In this document: positions 29,466-37,372 of the stretch, in pieces
How the letters are laid out: the number at the start of each line of letters is the position of its first letter
Numbering within the stretch: position 1 is the first letter of the stretch
Assembly (NCBI GenBank): GCA_030684355.1
Contig: JAUXTN010000120.1
Location: 1 to 37,416 of the forward strand
Source: Pseudomonadota bacterium
GTDB lineage: Bacteria > Myxococcota_A > UBA796 > SXON01
Reading direction: 5' to 3'
DNA length: 37,416 nucleotides
Notes under the pieces: generated by a model
What the model was told of the DNA's origin: nothing
Seen by the model: only the letters and a program-made list of their open reading frames with translations
Database searches by the model: none
Program-made: the position numbers and the translations under genes

Positions 29466-30653
29466 ATGCCCTCTCCTTCGCGACGTGACCTCCTCGCCGG
29501 CGCCCTCGCCAGCCTCCCGCTGCACTGGGCCTCCCTCGGCGCGGCGGGCCTCCTCGCGGGCTGCGGCGACGACCGCCCGGCGCAGACGCCGCTCGTCCCG
29601 GGCGAAGGCCCCTTCGCAGGCGGCGTCTACCTCGGGGATGTCCCCTTCCTCGACGTGCGCGAGCGCGTGCTCGGCGCCCTTGACGGCGACGGGCTCGACG
29701 GCCGCCGACGCATCGACCTCGCCGCGCTCACCCCCGCGACGCTCCTGACCCCGCCCGGCGCGTTCTACGTCCGCACCCGCGAGCCCGACCTGCCGGACGC
29801 CTGGCCAATCTCGGTCGACGGGCTCGTCGCGACCCCTACGACGCTCGCCGCGGCGGGCGTCGCCGCCGCCGCCACCGACCAGGGCACCCACCTGATGGAG
29901 TGCTCCGGCAACGGCAAGGGCGAGTGCTTCGGGCTCATGAGCGTGACGACCTGGGCGGGGGTGCCGCTGCTCGACGTGCTCGGGGAGGCGGGCGCCCGAC
30001 GGGAGGGCACGCGGGTGCTGGTGCGCGGCCTCGACCACGCGGGCAAGAGCCCGAATGGTTCGTTCCCCGGCTGCTCGTGGGTGTTCGGCTGGGCGGACCT
30101 CGCGGCCACCGGCGCCTTCCTCGCGACCCACATGGGCGGCGCTCCGCTCACCGCCGTCCACGGCGCCCCGGTGCGGCTCGTCGTGCCCGGCTGGTTCGGG
30201 TGCTGCTCCGTCAAGTGGGTCGACCGCATCGAGGTCGTGGCCGACGACACCCCCTCGACGCCGCACATGCGCGAGTTCGCGACCCGCACCCACCAGGTCG
30301 ACAAGCCCCCGCTCGCCCGCGACTTCACGCCCGCCACCCTGGAGCTCGCCGCGCTGCCGATCCGGGTGGAGGAGTGGCGGGTCGACGGGCGCGCCAGGTA
30401 CCGCGTGTGGGGGATCGTGTGGGGCGGCGCTCGCCCGGCCGGGGCCTTGGAATTTCGCTCCGGGAAGAAGGAGAGGTGGCAGGCCGTCACCGCCTACGTG
30501 CCACCGACCGACAACCGCGCGTGGACGTTGTGGTGGCACGATTGGGAGCCGACCGAATCGGGGGAGCACACGTTGCAGGTGCGTTCGCCGGACAAGGGGC
30601 TTGCGCAGCGGCGCATCGAGAAGGGGTGGTACAAGCGGAAGGTCGCGGTGTAG
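29466..30653 (+). CDS. Sulfite oxidase-fold molybdopterin oxidoreductase, Tat-exported
   Basis: A 395-residue protein. The N-terminus has a twin-arginine-type motif (SRRDLLAGALASL) and then LLAGCGDD, which could be a lipobox, so a Tat-exported lipoprotein is possible. The middle is the oxidoreductase molybdopterin-binding domain: MECSGNGKGECFG contains the Cys expected to bind molybdenum, followed by TTWAGVPLLDVL, and VHGAPVRLVVPGWFGCCSVKW, whose layout matches the sulfite oxidase/MsrP superfamily. The C-terminal 110 residues resemble the Ig-like dimerisation domain (YRVWGIVWGGARPAGALEF, WTLWWHDWEP). The substrate is unknown; no haem domain is present. The best ribosome-binding site, AAGGAG, is 14 bases before the ATG, farther than usual. 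It is 46 bases after the permease and convergent with the dehydrogenase gene. Confidence 0.87.
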   Translation: MPSPSRRDLLAGALASLPLHWASLGAAGLLAGCGDDRPAQTPLVPGEGPFAGGVYLGDVPFLDVRERVLGALDGDGLDGRRRIDLAALTPATLLTPPGAFYVRTREPDLPDAWPISVDGLVATPTTLAAAGVAAAATDQGTHLMECSGNGKGECFGLMSVTTWAGVPLLDVLGEAGARREGTRVLVRGLDHAGKSPNGSFPGCSWVFGWADLAATGAFLATHMGGAPLTAVHGAPVRLVVPGWFGCCSVKWVDRIEVVADDTPSTPHMREFATRTHQVDKPPLARDFTPATLELAALPIRVEEWRVDGRARYRVWGIVWGGARPAGALEFRSGKKERWQAVTAYVPPTDNRAWTLWWHDWEPTESGEHTLQVRSPDKGLAQRRIEKGWYKRKVAV

Positions 30654-30686
30654 GTCCCGGGGTAGGTCGCGGTGCAGATCGCGGCC

Positions 30687-31553
30687 CTACTTCCCGCCCG
30701 GCTCCTCGCGCTGCAGGAACGCCTGGAACGCCTCGGCGTAGTCCGGGTGCCAGCGGGAGAGCGGCGGGCGGTTCTCCACGATGTCGCCCGCGGCCCAGAG
30801 GATGCGCCGCTCGTCGAGCGCCCGCGTGACCTCGTTGTCCGGGCACAGGATGTAGAAGTCGCCGGCCTCGAGCCGCTCCAGCATGAAGTCGACGGTCTGC
30901 TCGGGCGTCCAGGCGCCGGCGGGCTTCTCGGTGCGGCCCTGCGCGGTGAGCGAGGTGAACACGAAGCCCGGGATGAGCAGGTGCGCGGAGAGCCGGGCGT
31001 TCGGCGTGTTGCGGAGCTCGTGCTGGAGCGCCTCCGTGAACGCCTTCACGCCCACCTTGGAGACGTTGTAGGCGGGATCGCCGGGCGGCGTCGTGATCCC
31101 CTGCTTGGACCCCGTGTTGATCACGAGCCCGGGCCGCCCCCCCTCGAGCATCCCGGGCAGGAAGGTCTGCGTGCCGTGGATGACGCCCCAGAGGTTCACG
31201 CCGAGCACGCGCTCCCAGGTGGCGGTCGGGCCGAAGATCGTGCTCCCCGTCTGGATCCCCGCGTTGTTCATGAGCACGTCGGTGCCGTTGAAGCGGTCGC
31301 GCACCTCCGCCTCGAGCCGCTGTACGTCCTCCAGGCGGCTCACGTCGGCCTCGACGGTCATCACGTCGCGGGTCCCGCCCGCCGCGCCGGCCGCGATGCG
31401 CTGGGCGGCGTGGGCCAGCCGCTCGGCGCCGAGGTCGGCGATGCACACGCGCAGGCCGAGCTCGGCGAAGCGCTCGGCGGCGGCGAGCCCGATGCCGGCG
31501 GCGCCCCCGGTGACGACGGCGACGGCTCCGGGCGTGAGGGCGGGATGGGGCAT
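30687..31553 (-). CDS. Short-chain dehydrogenase/reductase
   Basis: A 288-residue classical SDR with a Rossmann fold. The dinucleotide-binding motif TGGAAGIG is at about 15-22, and ADLGAERL follows the second strand, where Asp suggests NAD preference. Then come NNAG (about 96-99), a catalytic Ser in INTGSKQG, and the active-site YNVSK. After PGFVFT the C-terminal part is longer than in minimal SDRs and includes DFYILCPDNEVT. The substrate cannot be told. ATG 31553 has AGGAG six bases upstream. The gene starts 85 bases downstream of the protease-STAND gene's stop and on the same strand, so read-through from that operon is possible but not required. Confidence 0.9.
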   Translation of the reverse strand: MPHPALTPGAVAVVTGGAAGIGLAAAERFAELGLRVCIADLGAERLAHAAQRIAAGAAGGTRDVMTVEADVSRLEDVQRLEAEVRDRFNGTDVLMNNAGIQTGSTIFGPTATWERVLGVNLWGVIHGTQTFLPGMLEGGRPGLVINTGSKQGITTPPGDPAYNVSKVGVKAFTEALQHELRNTPNARLSAHLLIPGFVFTSLTAQGRTEKPAGAWTPEQTVDFMLERLEAGDFYILCPDNEVTRALDERRILWAAGDIVENRPPLSRWHPDYAEAFQAFLQREEPGGK

Positions 31554-31638
31554 GGTCGCTCCTGCGGCGGGGAGATGTAGTCGCGGGGGTTGGGGTCGGC
31601 AGTGTTTGGAAGGGTTGGGGGAGCGACGTCGTGCCGGG

Positions 31639-34600
31639 CTACGGGCGGGCGATCCTCTCCAGGCGCTCGACGATCGCGATGGCGTCGGGGTCTGCGCTGG
31701 CGCGGAGGCGGGTGGAGGCGGCGTCGCGGTGCTCGGCGAGGTCCTGGTTGAAGGAGTCGGGGTTCACGGCCTCGCCCTCCCAGCCGAGGCGGCGCGCGAG
31801 GGGCTGGCGGGGCGAGAGGTAGTCGACCACGGCCACCTGCCCGACGAGATCGTCGAGGTCGGACATCCAGGGCGCCGGTTCGACGCGGTGGAAGGGGACG
31901 TCGCGGAGCTCGCCGGATCCCATCGCGACGCGCACCGCGCCGTCCACGAACGCCACGGAGACCACCTCGCTGGGGAAGCGCCAGACCGGGGTGAGCGGGA
32001 GCTCGTGGTCGAGGTCCCAGATCTGCAGATCGCCCGCCGTGGAGAGCGGCCCCGACCGGTTCGCGACGGCCACGAGCCCGCCCGGCGGCGTCACGGTGGG
32101 GGTCACGAGCGCGGAGACCGCTTCGGACCAGTGGAACCAGTAGCGATCCCAGCGCCGCACGTGCTCCTGGAAGAGCCCGACGGCCGCATCCTGGAGGCCC
32201 TCGAACTCGTACTCCGGCCAGGCGGGTGTCCACGGCCCACGCCGCTCCTCGCAGAGCCCCACGAGCACCTGGGGCACCTGGAACCGCCGCCCCGAGCGGA
32301 GGGACAGCTCGGCCTTGATGCCGCCCAGGCTGAGGACGTCGCCCTTGACGTTCACGACGGTGCTCTCGTTTCCGCACACCAGCAACGGCAACGGGAGGGG
32401 CGTCCCCTTCGACCCCCACAGGACCACGCTCGCGGGGGCATGGAGGAGCTCGAGCGGCGTGCCGGCTCGCACCGGGACGGGGCCTGGAACACCGGCGCGA
32501 GCGTCGGTGCGGAGCGCCTGGAGGGACCCACCCGGAGCGTCCGCCGTCCCGGGCGCACCGGTGTAGAACGCGACGGTGCCATCCACCATCGGCACCGCCG
32601 ACACGGCCGGCTGCGCGATCGGGGCGGACGTGAACGCGGGCGCTGCGGCCCAGCTCAGGGTGTCGGCGGGGTCGATCCAGACGAGGCCGGCCCCCTCCCG
32701 GGTGAACCGCCCCCACCGCACGCCCCGGGGGAGCTGCGCGAGCAGGGATCCGGGGGGGGCCGGATCGTGGAGGAGCACCTCCCCCTCCGTCGTCGCGGCG
32801 ACACGCCCCTCCCCGCTTGCCGCGGCGCCGGTGACCGCACCGCCCGAACGGGCCAACGCGCCCAGTACCCCGTCCACCCCGGCCGCCAGCTCCTCCGCCC
32901 CGAGCACGCCCGCCACCGACTCCGCGTCGAACCGCCCCCCGGCGGCGGACGTCCACCCCGCCACCCACGGCATTTCCCGCGCGATGTGCACCGCCAACGT
33001 CGCGTACGCCGCGCGCCGCGGGTCCCCCTCCGGCGCCGTCTCGACCGCCCCCACCGCCCACGCGAGCGCCTGGGTGAGCCGGTCGTCCTCGAGCTCCGTC
33101 GCCGCCAGCGCCGCCAGCTGCGCGGCCTGGTCGCTGCGGAAGAGCGCGTCCGCCTCCCGCCCGTTCACCGACGCCGAGATCGCGAGCCCGGCCACCACGA
33201 GCGCCACGATCCCCGTCGCCGCGATCCCGCCCATCCACGCCCAGCGCCGCCGAAGAATCGCCCCCGCGCTCTGCTCCACCAGCGCCGCTTCGGGCTCCGT
33301 CCACCGCCGCATCCCGGGCCGGCCCCCGGTCACCACCGCGAGCTCCCCCCGCGTCAGCAGCGCCGGCTCCCCGCCAGAGGAATCTGCCAAGGCTGCCGCG
33401 AGGTTGCGCCCGTCGAGCACCCGCGTCGCCGTCTGCGCGGGCAGGCGCGACGCCGAGATCCGCGCCGCGACCAGGGGCCCCAACGTGTCGTGCGCGAGCC
33501 GCGCCCCGCCCTCCACCTTGGTGACGAGCCAGGCAGCGTCGAGGCGCCCGACGACGTCCTCGACCTTCGTGCCCTCGGGGTACCGCGCCGTCAACGCCGT
33601 TCCGCTCACGACGGTCCCGCGCCCGTCCACCACGAACGCGCCGAGCACGTCGAGGTGCAGGCCGCTCTTCGCCCCGGGCGGGTCCACCTTCGCGACCTCC
33701 TCGAGCTGCCGGTCGAGAAACGTCGCGATGCCCGCGGTCTCGCGCCGGACCCGCTCGTAGAGCGCCACGTCCCAACGCCGCGGCGCCGCGTCCTTCACGC
33801 GCGCCCACATGTCCGAGAGCACGACCTGCAGGTACGGCGCCACGGGCGTGTCGGTCACGCCGAGGAGGTCCGCCGCGATGCGCTCCCCGAGGCCGTCCTC
33901 GACGGTGAGCACGTAGACGGGCGCCAGGTCGGGCAGGGCGAGGCCGTGCACCGCCTCGATGACGCCGGGGGCGTCGAGGCGCGGAAGGGGGACCGTCCAG
34001 GGCGCGTGGTGCCCGAGGAGGCGCTCCACGTCGGGGAGCCACTCCTTGCGGAACGACACGATGACACGCGCGCCGGCCTCCAGCGCCGCTCGGACGGCCG
34101 CCCCGAGCGCCGCCCCGCCGCCGTCCGCGAACGCGGCCTCGGCCTGGTCCACGATGTACACCCGGCCCACGACCGGCGCGGGGGCGGGCTCGCCCCACCG
34201 CACGAACTCCACGGGCGCGCCCAGCCGGGGCCGGAACCCGGCTTCGAGCAGGGACGACTTGCCGACGCCCGACGCCCCGTAGAGCAGCAGCAGGCGGGCG
34301 TCCGGCGCGTGCGCCCAGTCCAGGAGCCGCCGGATGGCGGCACACCGCCCGAAGAACACGGCGGCGTGCGCGGGGCCGTAGGCGCGCAGGTACTGGAACG
34401 GCAGGAGCGGCGGCGGCTCCGCGGGCCTCGGGAGCCCCTGGCACAGGTCGGGCGTCGGCAACGCCCCGCGCGCGCCCGCGACCACCTCCGCGATCGGCAC
34501 CGCGTACAAGGTGCCGCCCACCACGCTCCCCGCGCCGTCCTTCAGCGCCGAGACCACCACCGCCACGATCGCGCCCTCCACGAGGCACGGCGCGCCGGAG

Positions 34601-35190
34601 ATCCCCTCCATCTTCAGGCCCGTGGCACCGGGGGCCTCGAGCTGCCACTGCCGGCGGCCGGCACCGGGGCGGTGGTCGAAGTTCTGGAAGCGGCCGTCGA
34701 TGGCGTGGCCGGCCGGGTTGGACGCGGGGAAGCCCCACGTGCCCCACGGATCGTCCGCGTCGGCGCGCCCCGGGCGGAGGCCCTGGAGCGACGGCGGGAG
34801 AGGCGGCAGGAGCGGCGGCGGGAGCGGCGGCCGGTGGAGCGGCGGCCCGTCGACCGGCGGCGTCGGCGCGAGGAGCGGCGGCCGGTGGAGCGCCTGCCCG
34901 TCGACCGGCAGCGTCGGCGCGAGGAGCACCCAGTCGTCCGCGACCGACCACAGCGGCCCGATCGTGTCCGCGGCGACGGTCGCGGGGAGGGCCGGCCCGT
35001 CGCGGAGCTGGAGGGTGATCGCCCCCACGTCCGGCGCGTCGGCCCCGGGCCGGGCGACCACGTGGAGCGCGGTCAGGACGAGCACGCGCCCGTCCGCCGC
35101 CGCGATGAGCGTGCCCGTGCCGCGCCCGGTGCGCCCACCGAGCATCACCTCGATGCGGACGATCGCGCGGAGATCGCGCGGCGCGATCAC
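31639..35190 (-). CDS. Trypsin-like protease - STAND NTPase - TM - propeller fusion
   Basis: An 1183-residue multidomain protein. Residues 1-240 form a trypsin-like serine protease with His43 (LTALHVVA), Asp85 or Asp86 (ADDWVLL) and Ser198 in GISGAP; a Pro-rich duplicated 17-residue unit is inserted at about 92-125. Residues about 265-630 are an nSTAND1-type NTPase: FFGRCAAIRRLL, Walker A GASGVGKS (305-312), a Walker B-like VYIVDQAEAAF, and a winged-helix-like end. RRRW then a transmembrane helix (about 653-675) follow, then the helical stretch LAATELEDDRLTQALAWAV that usually precedes WD40 propellers in this family. The remaining 440 residues look like a degenerate beta-propeller. The GTG start overlaps the phosphoesterase stop as GTGA. 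STAND proteins are signal-dependent switches, many in antiviral or cell-death systems; that role is inferred here. Confidence 0.9.
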   Translation of the reverse strand: MIAPRDLRAIVRIEVMLGGRTGRGTGTLIAAADGRVLVLTALHVVARPGADAPDVGAITLQLRDGPALPATVAADTIGPLWSVADDWVLLAPTLPVDGQALHRPPLLAPTPPVDGPPLHRPPLPPPLLPPLPPSLQGLRPGRADADDPWGTWGFPASNPAGHAIDGRFQNFDHRPGAGRRQWQLEAPGATGLKMEGISGAPCLVEGAIVAVVVSALKDGAGSVVGGTLYAVPIAEVVAGARGALPTPDLCQGLPRPAEPPPLLPFQYLRAYGPAHAAVFFGRCAAIRRLLDWAHAPDARLLLLYGASGVGKSSLLEAGFRPRLGAPVEFVRWGEPAPAPVVGRVYIVDQAEAAFADGGGAALGAAVRAALEAGARVIVSFRKEWLPDVERLLGHHAPWTVPLPRLDAPGVIEAVHGLALPDLAPVYVLTVEDGLGERIAADLLGVTDTPVAPYLQVVLSDMWARVKDAAPRRWDVALYERVRRETAGIATFLDRQLEEVAKVDPPGAKSGLHLDVLGAFVVDGRGTVVSGTALTARYPEGTKVEDVVGRLDAAWLVTKVEGGARLAHDTLGPLVAARISASRLPAQTATRVLDGRNLAAALADSSGGEPALLTRGELAVVTGGRPGMRRWTEPEAALVEQSAGAILRRRWAWMGGIAATGIVALVVAGLAISASVNGREADALFRSDQAAQLAALAATELEDDRLTQALAWAVGAVETAPEGDPRRAAYATLAVHIAREMPWVAGWTSAAGGRFDAESVAGVLGAEELAAGVDGVLGALARSGGAVTGAAASGEGRVAATTEGEVLLHDPAPPGSLLAQLPRGVRWGRFTREGAGLVWIDPADTLSWAAAPAFTSAPIAQPAVSAVPMVDGTVAFYTGAPGTADAPGGSLQALRTDARAGVPGPVPVRAGTPLELLHAPASVVLWGSKGTPLPLPLLVCGNESTVVNVKGDVLSLGGIKAELSLRSGRRFQVPQVLVGLCEERRGPWTPAWPEYEFEGLQDAAVGLFQEHVRRWDRYWFHWSEAVSALVTPTVTPPGGLVAVANRSGPLSTAGDLQIWDLDHELPLTPVWRFPSEVVSVAFVDGAVRVAMGSGELRDVPFHRVEPAPWMSDLDDLVGQVAVVDYLSPRQPLARRLGWEGEAVNPDSFNQDLAEHRDAASTRLRASADPDAIAIVERLERIARP
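34821..34922. repeat. In-gene tandem duplication of 51 bp in the protease domain
   Basis: Two near-identical 51-bp units start at 34821 and 34872 inside the protease-STAND gene. Each encodes the 17-residue unit LPVDGQALHRPPLLAPT or a close variant. It lies between the catalytic Asp and Ser, so it lengthens a surface loop of the protease. The length keeps the frame. Confidence 0.8.
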
Positions 35191-36872
35191 GGCACGCTCC
35201 CGGTCTCCGGGTCGACGAACACGAGGCGCGCCGTGGTCTCGCCGCCCGCGCCGACGACGATGTGCACGCACGAGGGGCGGAACGTCACGTAGGGGGCGAG
35301 GTTCCCCGTGCGGCAGTCCTCGACGAAGCGGCGGAGCCACCACGCGTCGGGCGCCGAGTCGGCGAAGGCGGGGTCTGCGAGCTCTCGCTGGCGCTCCTCG
35401 GTGGAGGGGGCCTCGCCCCGGAGGGGCCCCGGGAAGCGCATGAGGTTCGCCCAGGTGCCGGAGTTCAGGTAGGTCGCGCCACGGGGATCGGCGGCGGGAT
35501 CTGCGGCGGGATCTGCGGCGGGACCGTCGGCGGGATCGCCGCCCAAGTCGACCGCGCACGCGTGGTGCGTGTGGCCGAACACGACGTGCGAGAACCGCCG
35601 GGTGCGCCCACCGGACCCGCTCTCCCCGAACGCGAGCGCGCGCGCGGCGTCCGCGTAGGTCTGGCCGGGCTCGACGGTGGGGTCGAACGTGCGGTCGTCC
35701 TCCAGGGCGCGGAGCGCGCGCTTCACGAGCGGCAGCCGGCGCTCCAGCGAGAGGCGGTCGCCTGTCACGAGCAGGCCGAGGAGCCCCGCCGCGGAGGCCC
35801 ACCCCGCGCCCGTAGAGACGAGGCCCACGTCGTGCTCGGCCCCGAGCGCTGCGAGCACGTCGGCGAGCGGGTCGTCGGGGGGCTGCGCTGGGCCCACGGA
35901 GGGCGCGTGGCCCCCGGGCTGTGGCGCCGGCCCCACCGACTGTGGCGCCGGGCCCACGGGCTGTGGCGCCGGCCCCACGGGCTGTGGCGCCGGCCCCACT
36001 GGCTGTGGCGCCGGCCCCACCGGGTGTGGCGCCGGCCCCCTGGGCTGCGGCGCCGGCCCCCACGCGCCGATCTCGCCTACCCCGTGCGGCTGGAAGCTGC
36101 CGTCGAGCCGGTGCTCCGCCCTCGCCTCGGTCGCGAGGTCCGCGAGCCGCCCGACGTGCCCTCGCGCCGCCGGCTCGATCGCCGCGATGAGCGCGAACAG
36201 CGCAGCGTTCTCGGGCTTCAGGAGGTCCACGAACGGGTACTGCGCCTTCAGCGGGTTCATCACCTCCGCGACGAGCCGGCTCCCCGGCGGCGCTACGAAC
36301 TCGACCCTCGGCGCCTGCCCGCGCGACCGCGACGACCGCACCGCCCGGAGCGCTCCGTGGTCCACCATGTTGAATCCGTCGTAGCGGTTGCCGTGCTCGA
36401 CGAGCGCGCTCCCGACCACGTACCCCTCGTTGTCGTAGAGGAACCGCAGCGGGCGCCCGGGCGAGATCGCCGCCTCCAGGCGCGCGCGTACGTCGGGCAG
36501 CGAGAGCTCCAGGTCGTGGTTTCCGAGGAGCACCGTCAGCGCGTGGCCGCGCGCGGTGAGCGTCCGCAGCGCGGCGAACACGGCGGCGTCGGGCCCGCGG
36601 GCGAGCATCGCCTCGAACGTCACGAGCGCGTCCGCGCGGAAGGGCACCCACTCCCCCATCGCCACCGGCTCGGCGAGGAAGTCGACGAAGTCGCCGTTGA
36701 TGACGAGCTCGACCGGCTCCGGCATGGCCGCCAGGCCCTCGATGAACCGCGCCAGCACGTCGGGCCGGGTCATCATGCGGAAGCCGCGGTCCCCGGGCCC
36801 GGTCGCGTCCGGCGCGGTCGGCCAGGCGCCGCCGAGGTGAAGGTCGGAGATCACGTAGACGGAGCGGCGCAT
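35187..36872 (-). CDS. Calcineurin-like metallophosphoesterase
   Basis: A 561-residue, apparently cytoplasmic protein with the full metal-binding set of the calcineurin superfamily: SDLHLGG (Asp10, His12), NGDFVDF (Asp61), GNHD (Asn118, His119), EHGNRYDG (His160) and GHTHH (433-437), followed by YLNSGTWANL. A spacer of about 270 residues separates the fourth and last motifs. It includes a (GPAPQPV)-type repeat at about 272-330 and a hydrophobic segment near 360. ATG 36872 is chosen because GAGG precedes it and the first catalytic motif begins eight residues later; the open frame farther upstream runs through minisatellite DNA. The gene overlaps the protease-STAND gene by GTGA, so both products are made together. 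The enzyme could cut nucleotides, nucleic acid or phosphoprotein; the substrate is unknown. Confidence 0.9.
   Translation of the reverse strand: MRRSVYVISDLHLGGAWPTAPDATGPGDRGFRMMTRPDVLARFIEGLAAMPEPVELVINGDFVDFLAEPVAMGEWVPFRADALVTFEAMLARGPDAAVFAALRTLTARGHALTVLLGNHDLELSLPDVRARLEAAISPGRPLRFLYDNEGYVVGSALVEHGNRYDGFNMVDHGALRAVRSSRSRGQAPRVEFVAPPGSRLVAEVMNPLKAQYPFVDLLKPENAALFALIAAIEPAARGHVGRLADLATEARAEHRLDGSFQPHGVGEIGAWGPAPQPRGPAPHPVGPAPQPVGPAPQPVGPAPQPVGPAPQSVGPAPQPGGHAPSVGPAQPPDDPLADVLAALGAEHDVGLVSTGAGWASAAGLLGLLVTGDRLSLERRLPLVKRALRALEDDRTFDPTVEPGQTYADAARALAFGESGSGGRTRRFSHVVFGHTHHACAVDLGGDPADGPAADPAADPAADPRGATYLNSGTWANLMRFPGPLRGEAPSTEERQRELADPAFADSAPDAWWLRRFVEDCRTGNLAPYVTFRPSCVHIVVGAGGETTARLVFVDPETGSVP
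35918..36062. repeat. 21-bp tandem repeat encoding GPAPQPV in the phosphoesterase
   Basis: Seven units of 21 bp, plus-strand core CTGTGGCGCCGGCCCCAC, lie in the phosphoesterase gene. They encode GPAPQPV, GPAPHPV and similar. Several units are identical, which suggests recent expansion. The period keeps the frame and changes only linker length. Confidence 0.85.
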
Positions 36873-37002
36873 GTCGGCCTCGAAGGTCGCCCCCCCGGGT
36901 ATCAGGGGGGGCGGCGAGCATACCAGCAGCGAGACGTGGCGCCGCGCCTCCGCGAGCCGGGGCCACCTGCGCGCGCAATCGGGAGAAGCGGGCGCGGCAG
37001 CG

Positions 37003-37150
37003 GGTGGTCGATGCGCAGGGGGTGATCGACGCGTGGGCGGGTGGTGGACGCGCAGCGGGTGGTCGACACGCAGCGGGGCGTCGACGCGCAGCGGGTGGTC
37101 GACGCGTTGGCGGGTGGTCGACGCGTTGGCCGGTGATCGACGCGTTGGCG
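37003..37150. repeat. 18-19 bp minisatellite upstream of the phosphoesterase operon
   Basis: About eight units with the consensus GGGTGGTCGACGCGTTGG or GGGTGGTCGACGCGCAGC lie between the operon start and the right hairpin array. Most units contain the GTCGAC palindrome. Unit lengths of 18 and 19 bp break a constant reading frame, so this is not protein-coding repeat DNA. The preceding 36873-37002 holds the presumed promoter of the operon, but I see no clear one. Confidence 0.8.
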
Positions 37151-37179
37151 GCGCGCGGCGCTTGACAGTAGGACCGTCC

Positions 37180-37372
37180 GAACTAGAGGGGTAGTCGGTC
37201 ATCCCCCGAGTTCGGACGCTATATCCGTCCGAACTCGAGGGGTAGTCGGTCATCCCCCGAGTTCGGACGCTATTTCCGTCCGAACTCGAGGGGTAATGGG
37301 TCATCCCCCGAGTTCGGACGCTATTTCCGTCCGAACTCGAGGGGTAGTCGGTCATCCCCCGAGTTCGGACGC
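37180..37372. repeat. Tandem array of 51-bp hairpin-forming repeats (right array)
   Basis: About 3.8 copies start at 37180, 37231, 37282 and 37333. Each internal unit forms a very strong hairpin: CGTCCGAACTCG plus GGGG pairs with CCCC plus CGAGTTCGGACG, with one unpaired base and an 11-base loop. The next unit follows after a short CTATTTC-like spacer. Units differ at only a few positions; unit 1 has an A in the left arm. They align to the left array (1-141) in the same orientation with 8 of 51 differences, several of them in the loop. On the minus strand the units also read without stop codons, which I take to be accidental. Confidence 0.88.

Noticed and set aside
37162..37195. Sigma-70 promoter starting with TTGACA
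   Set aside because: The -35-like hexamer is exact, but 16-17 bases later there is only TAGAGG, inside the first hairpin unit. No gene follows in the window.
36873..37355. In-frame upstream extension of the phosphoesterase, reading MTDYPSSSDGNSVRTRG repeats through the right array
   Set aside because: The 51-bp period keeps the frame open by itself, the minisatellite in between has 18 and 19 bp units, the homologous left array has stops in the same frame, and ATG 36872 with its ribosome-binding site sits right before the catalytic motif.
37180..37372. Integron attC sites
   Set aside because: Hairpin shape is suggestive, but no cassette genes lie between units, no integrase is present and the conserved core-site triplets are not recognisable.
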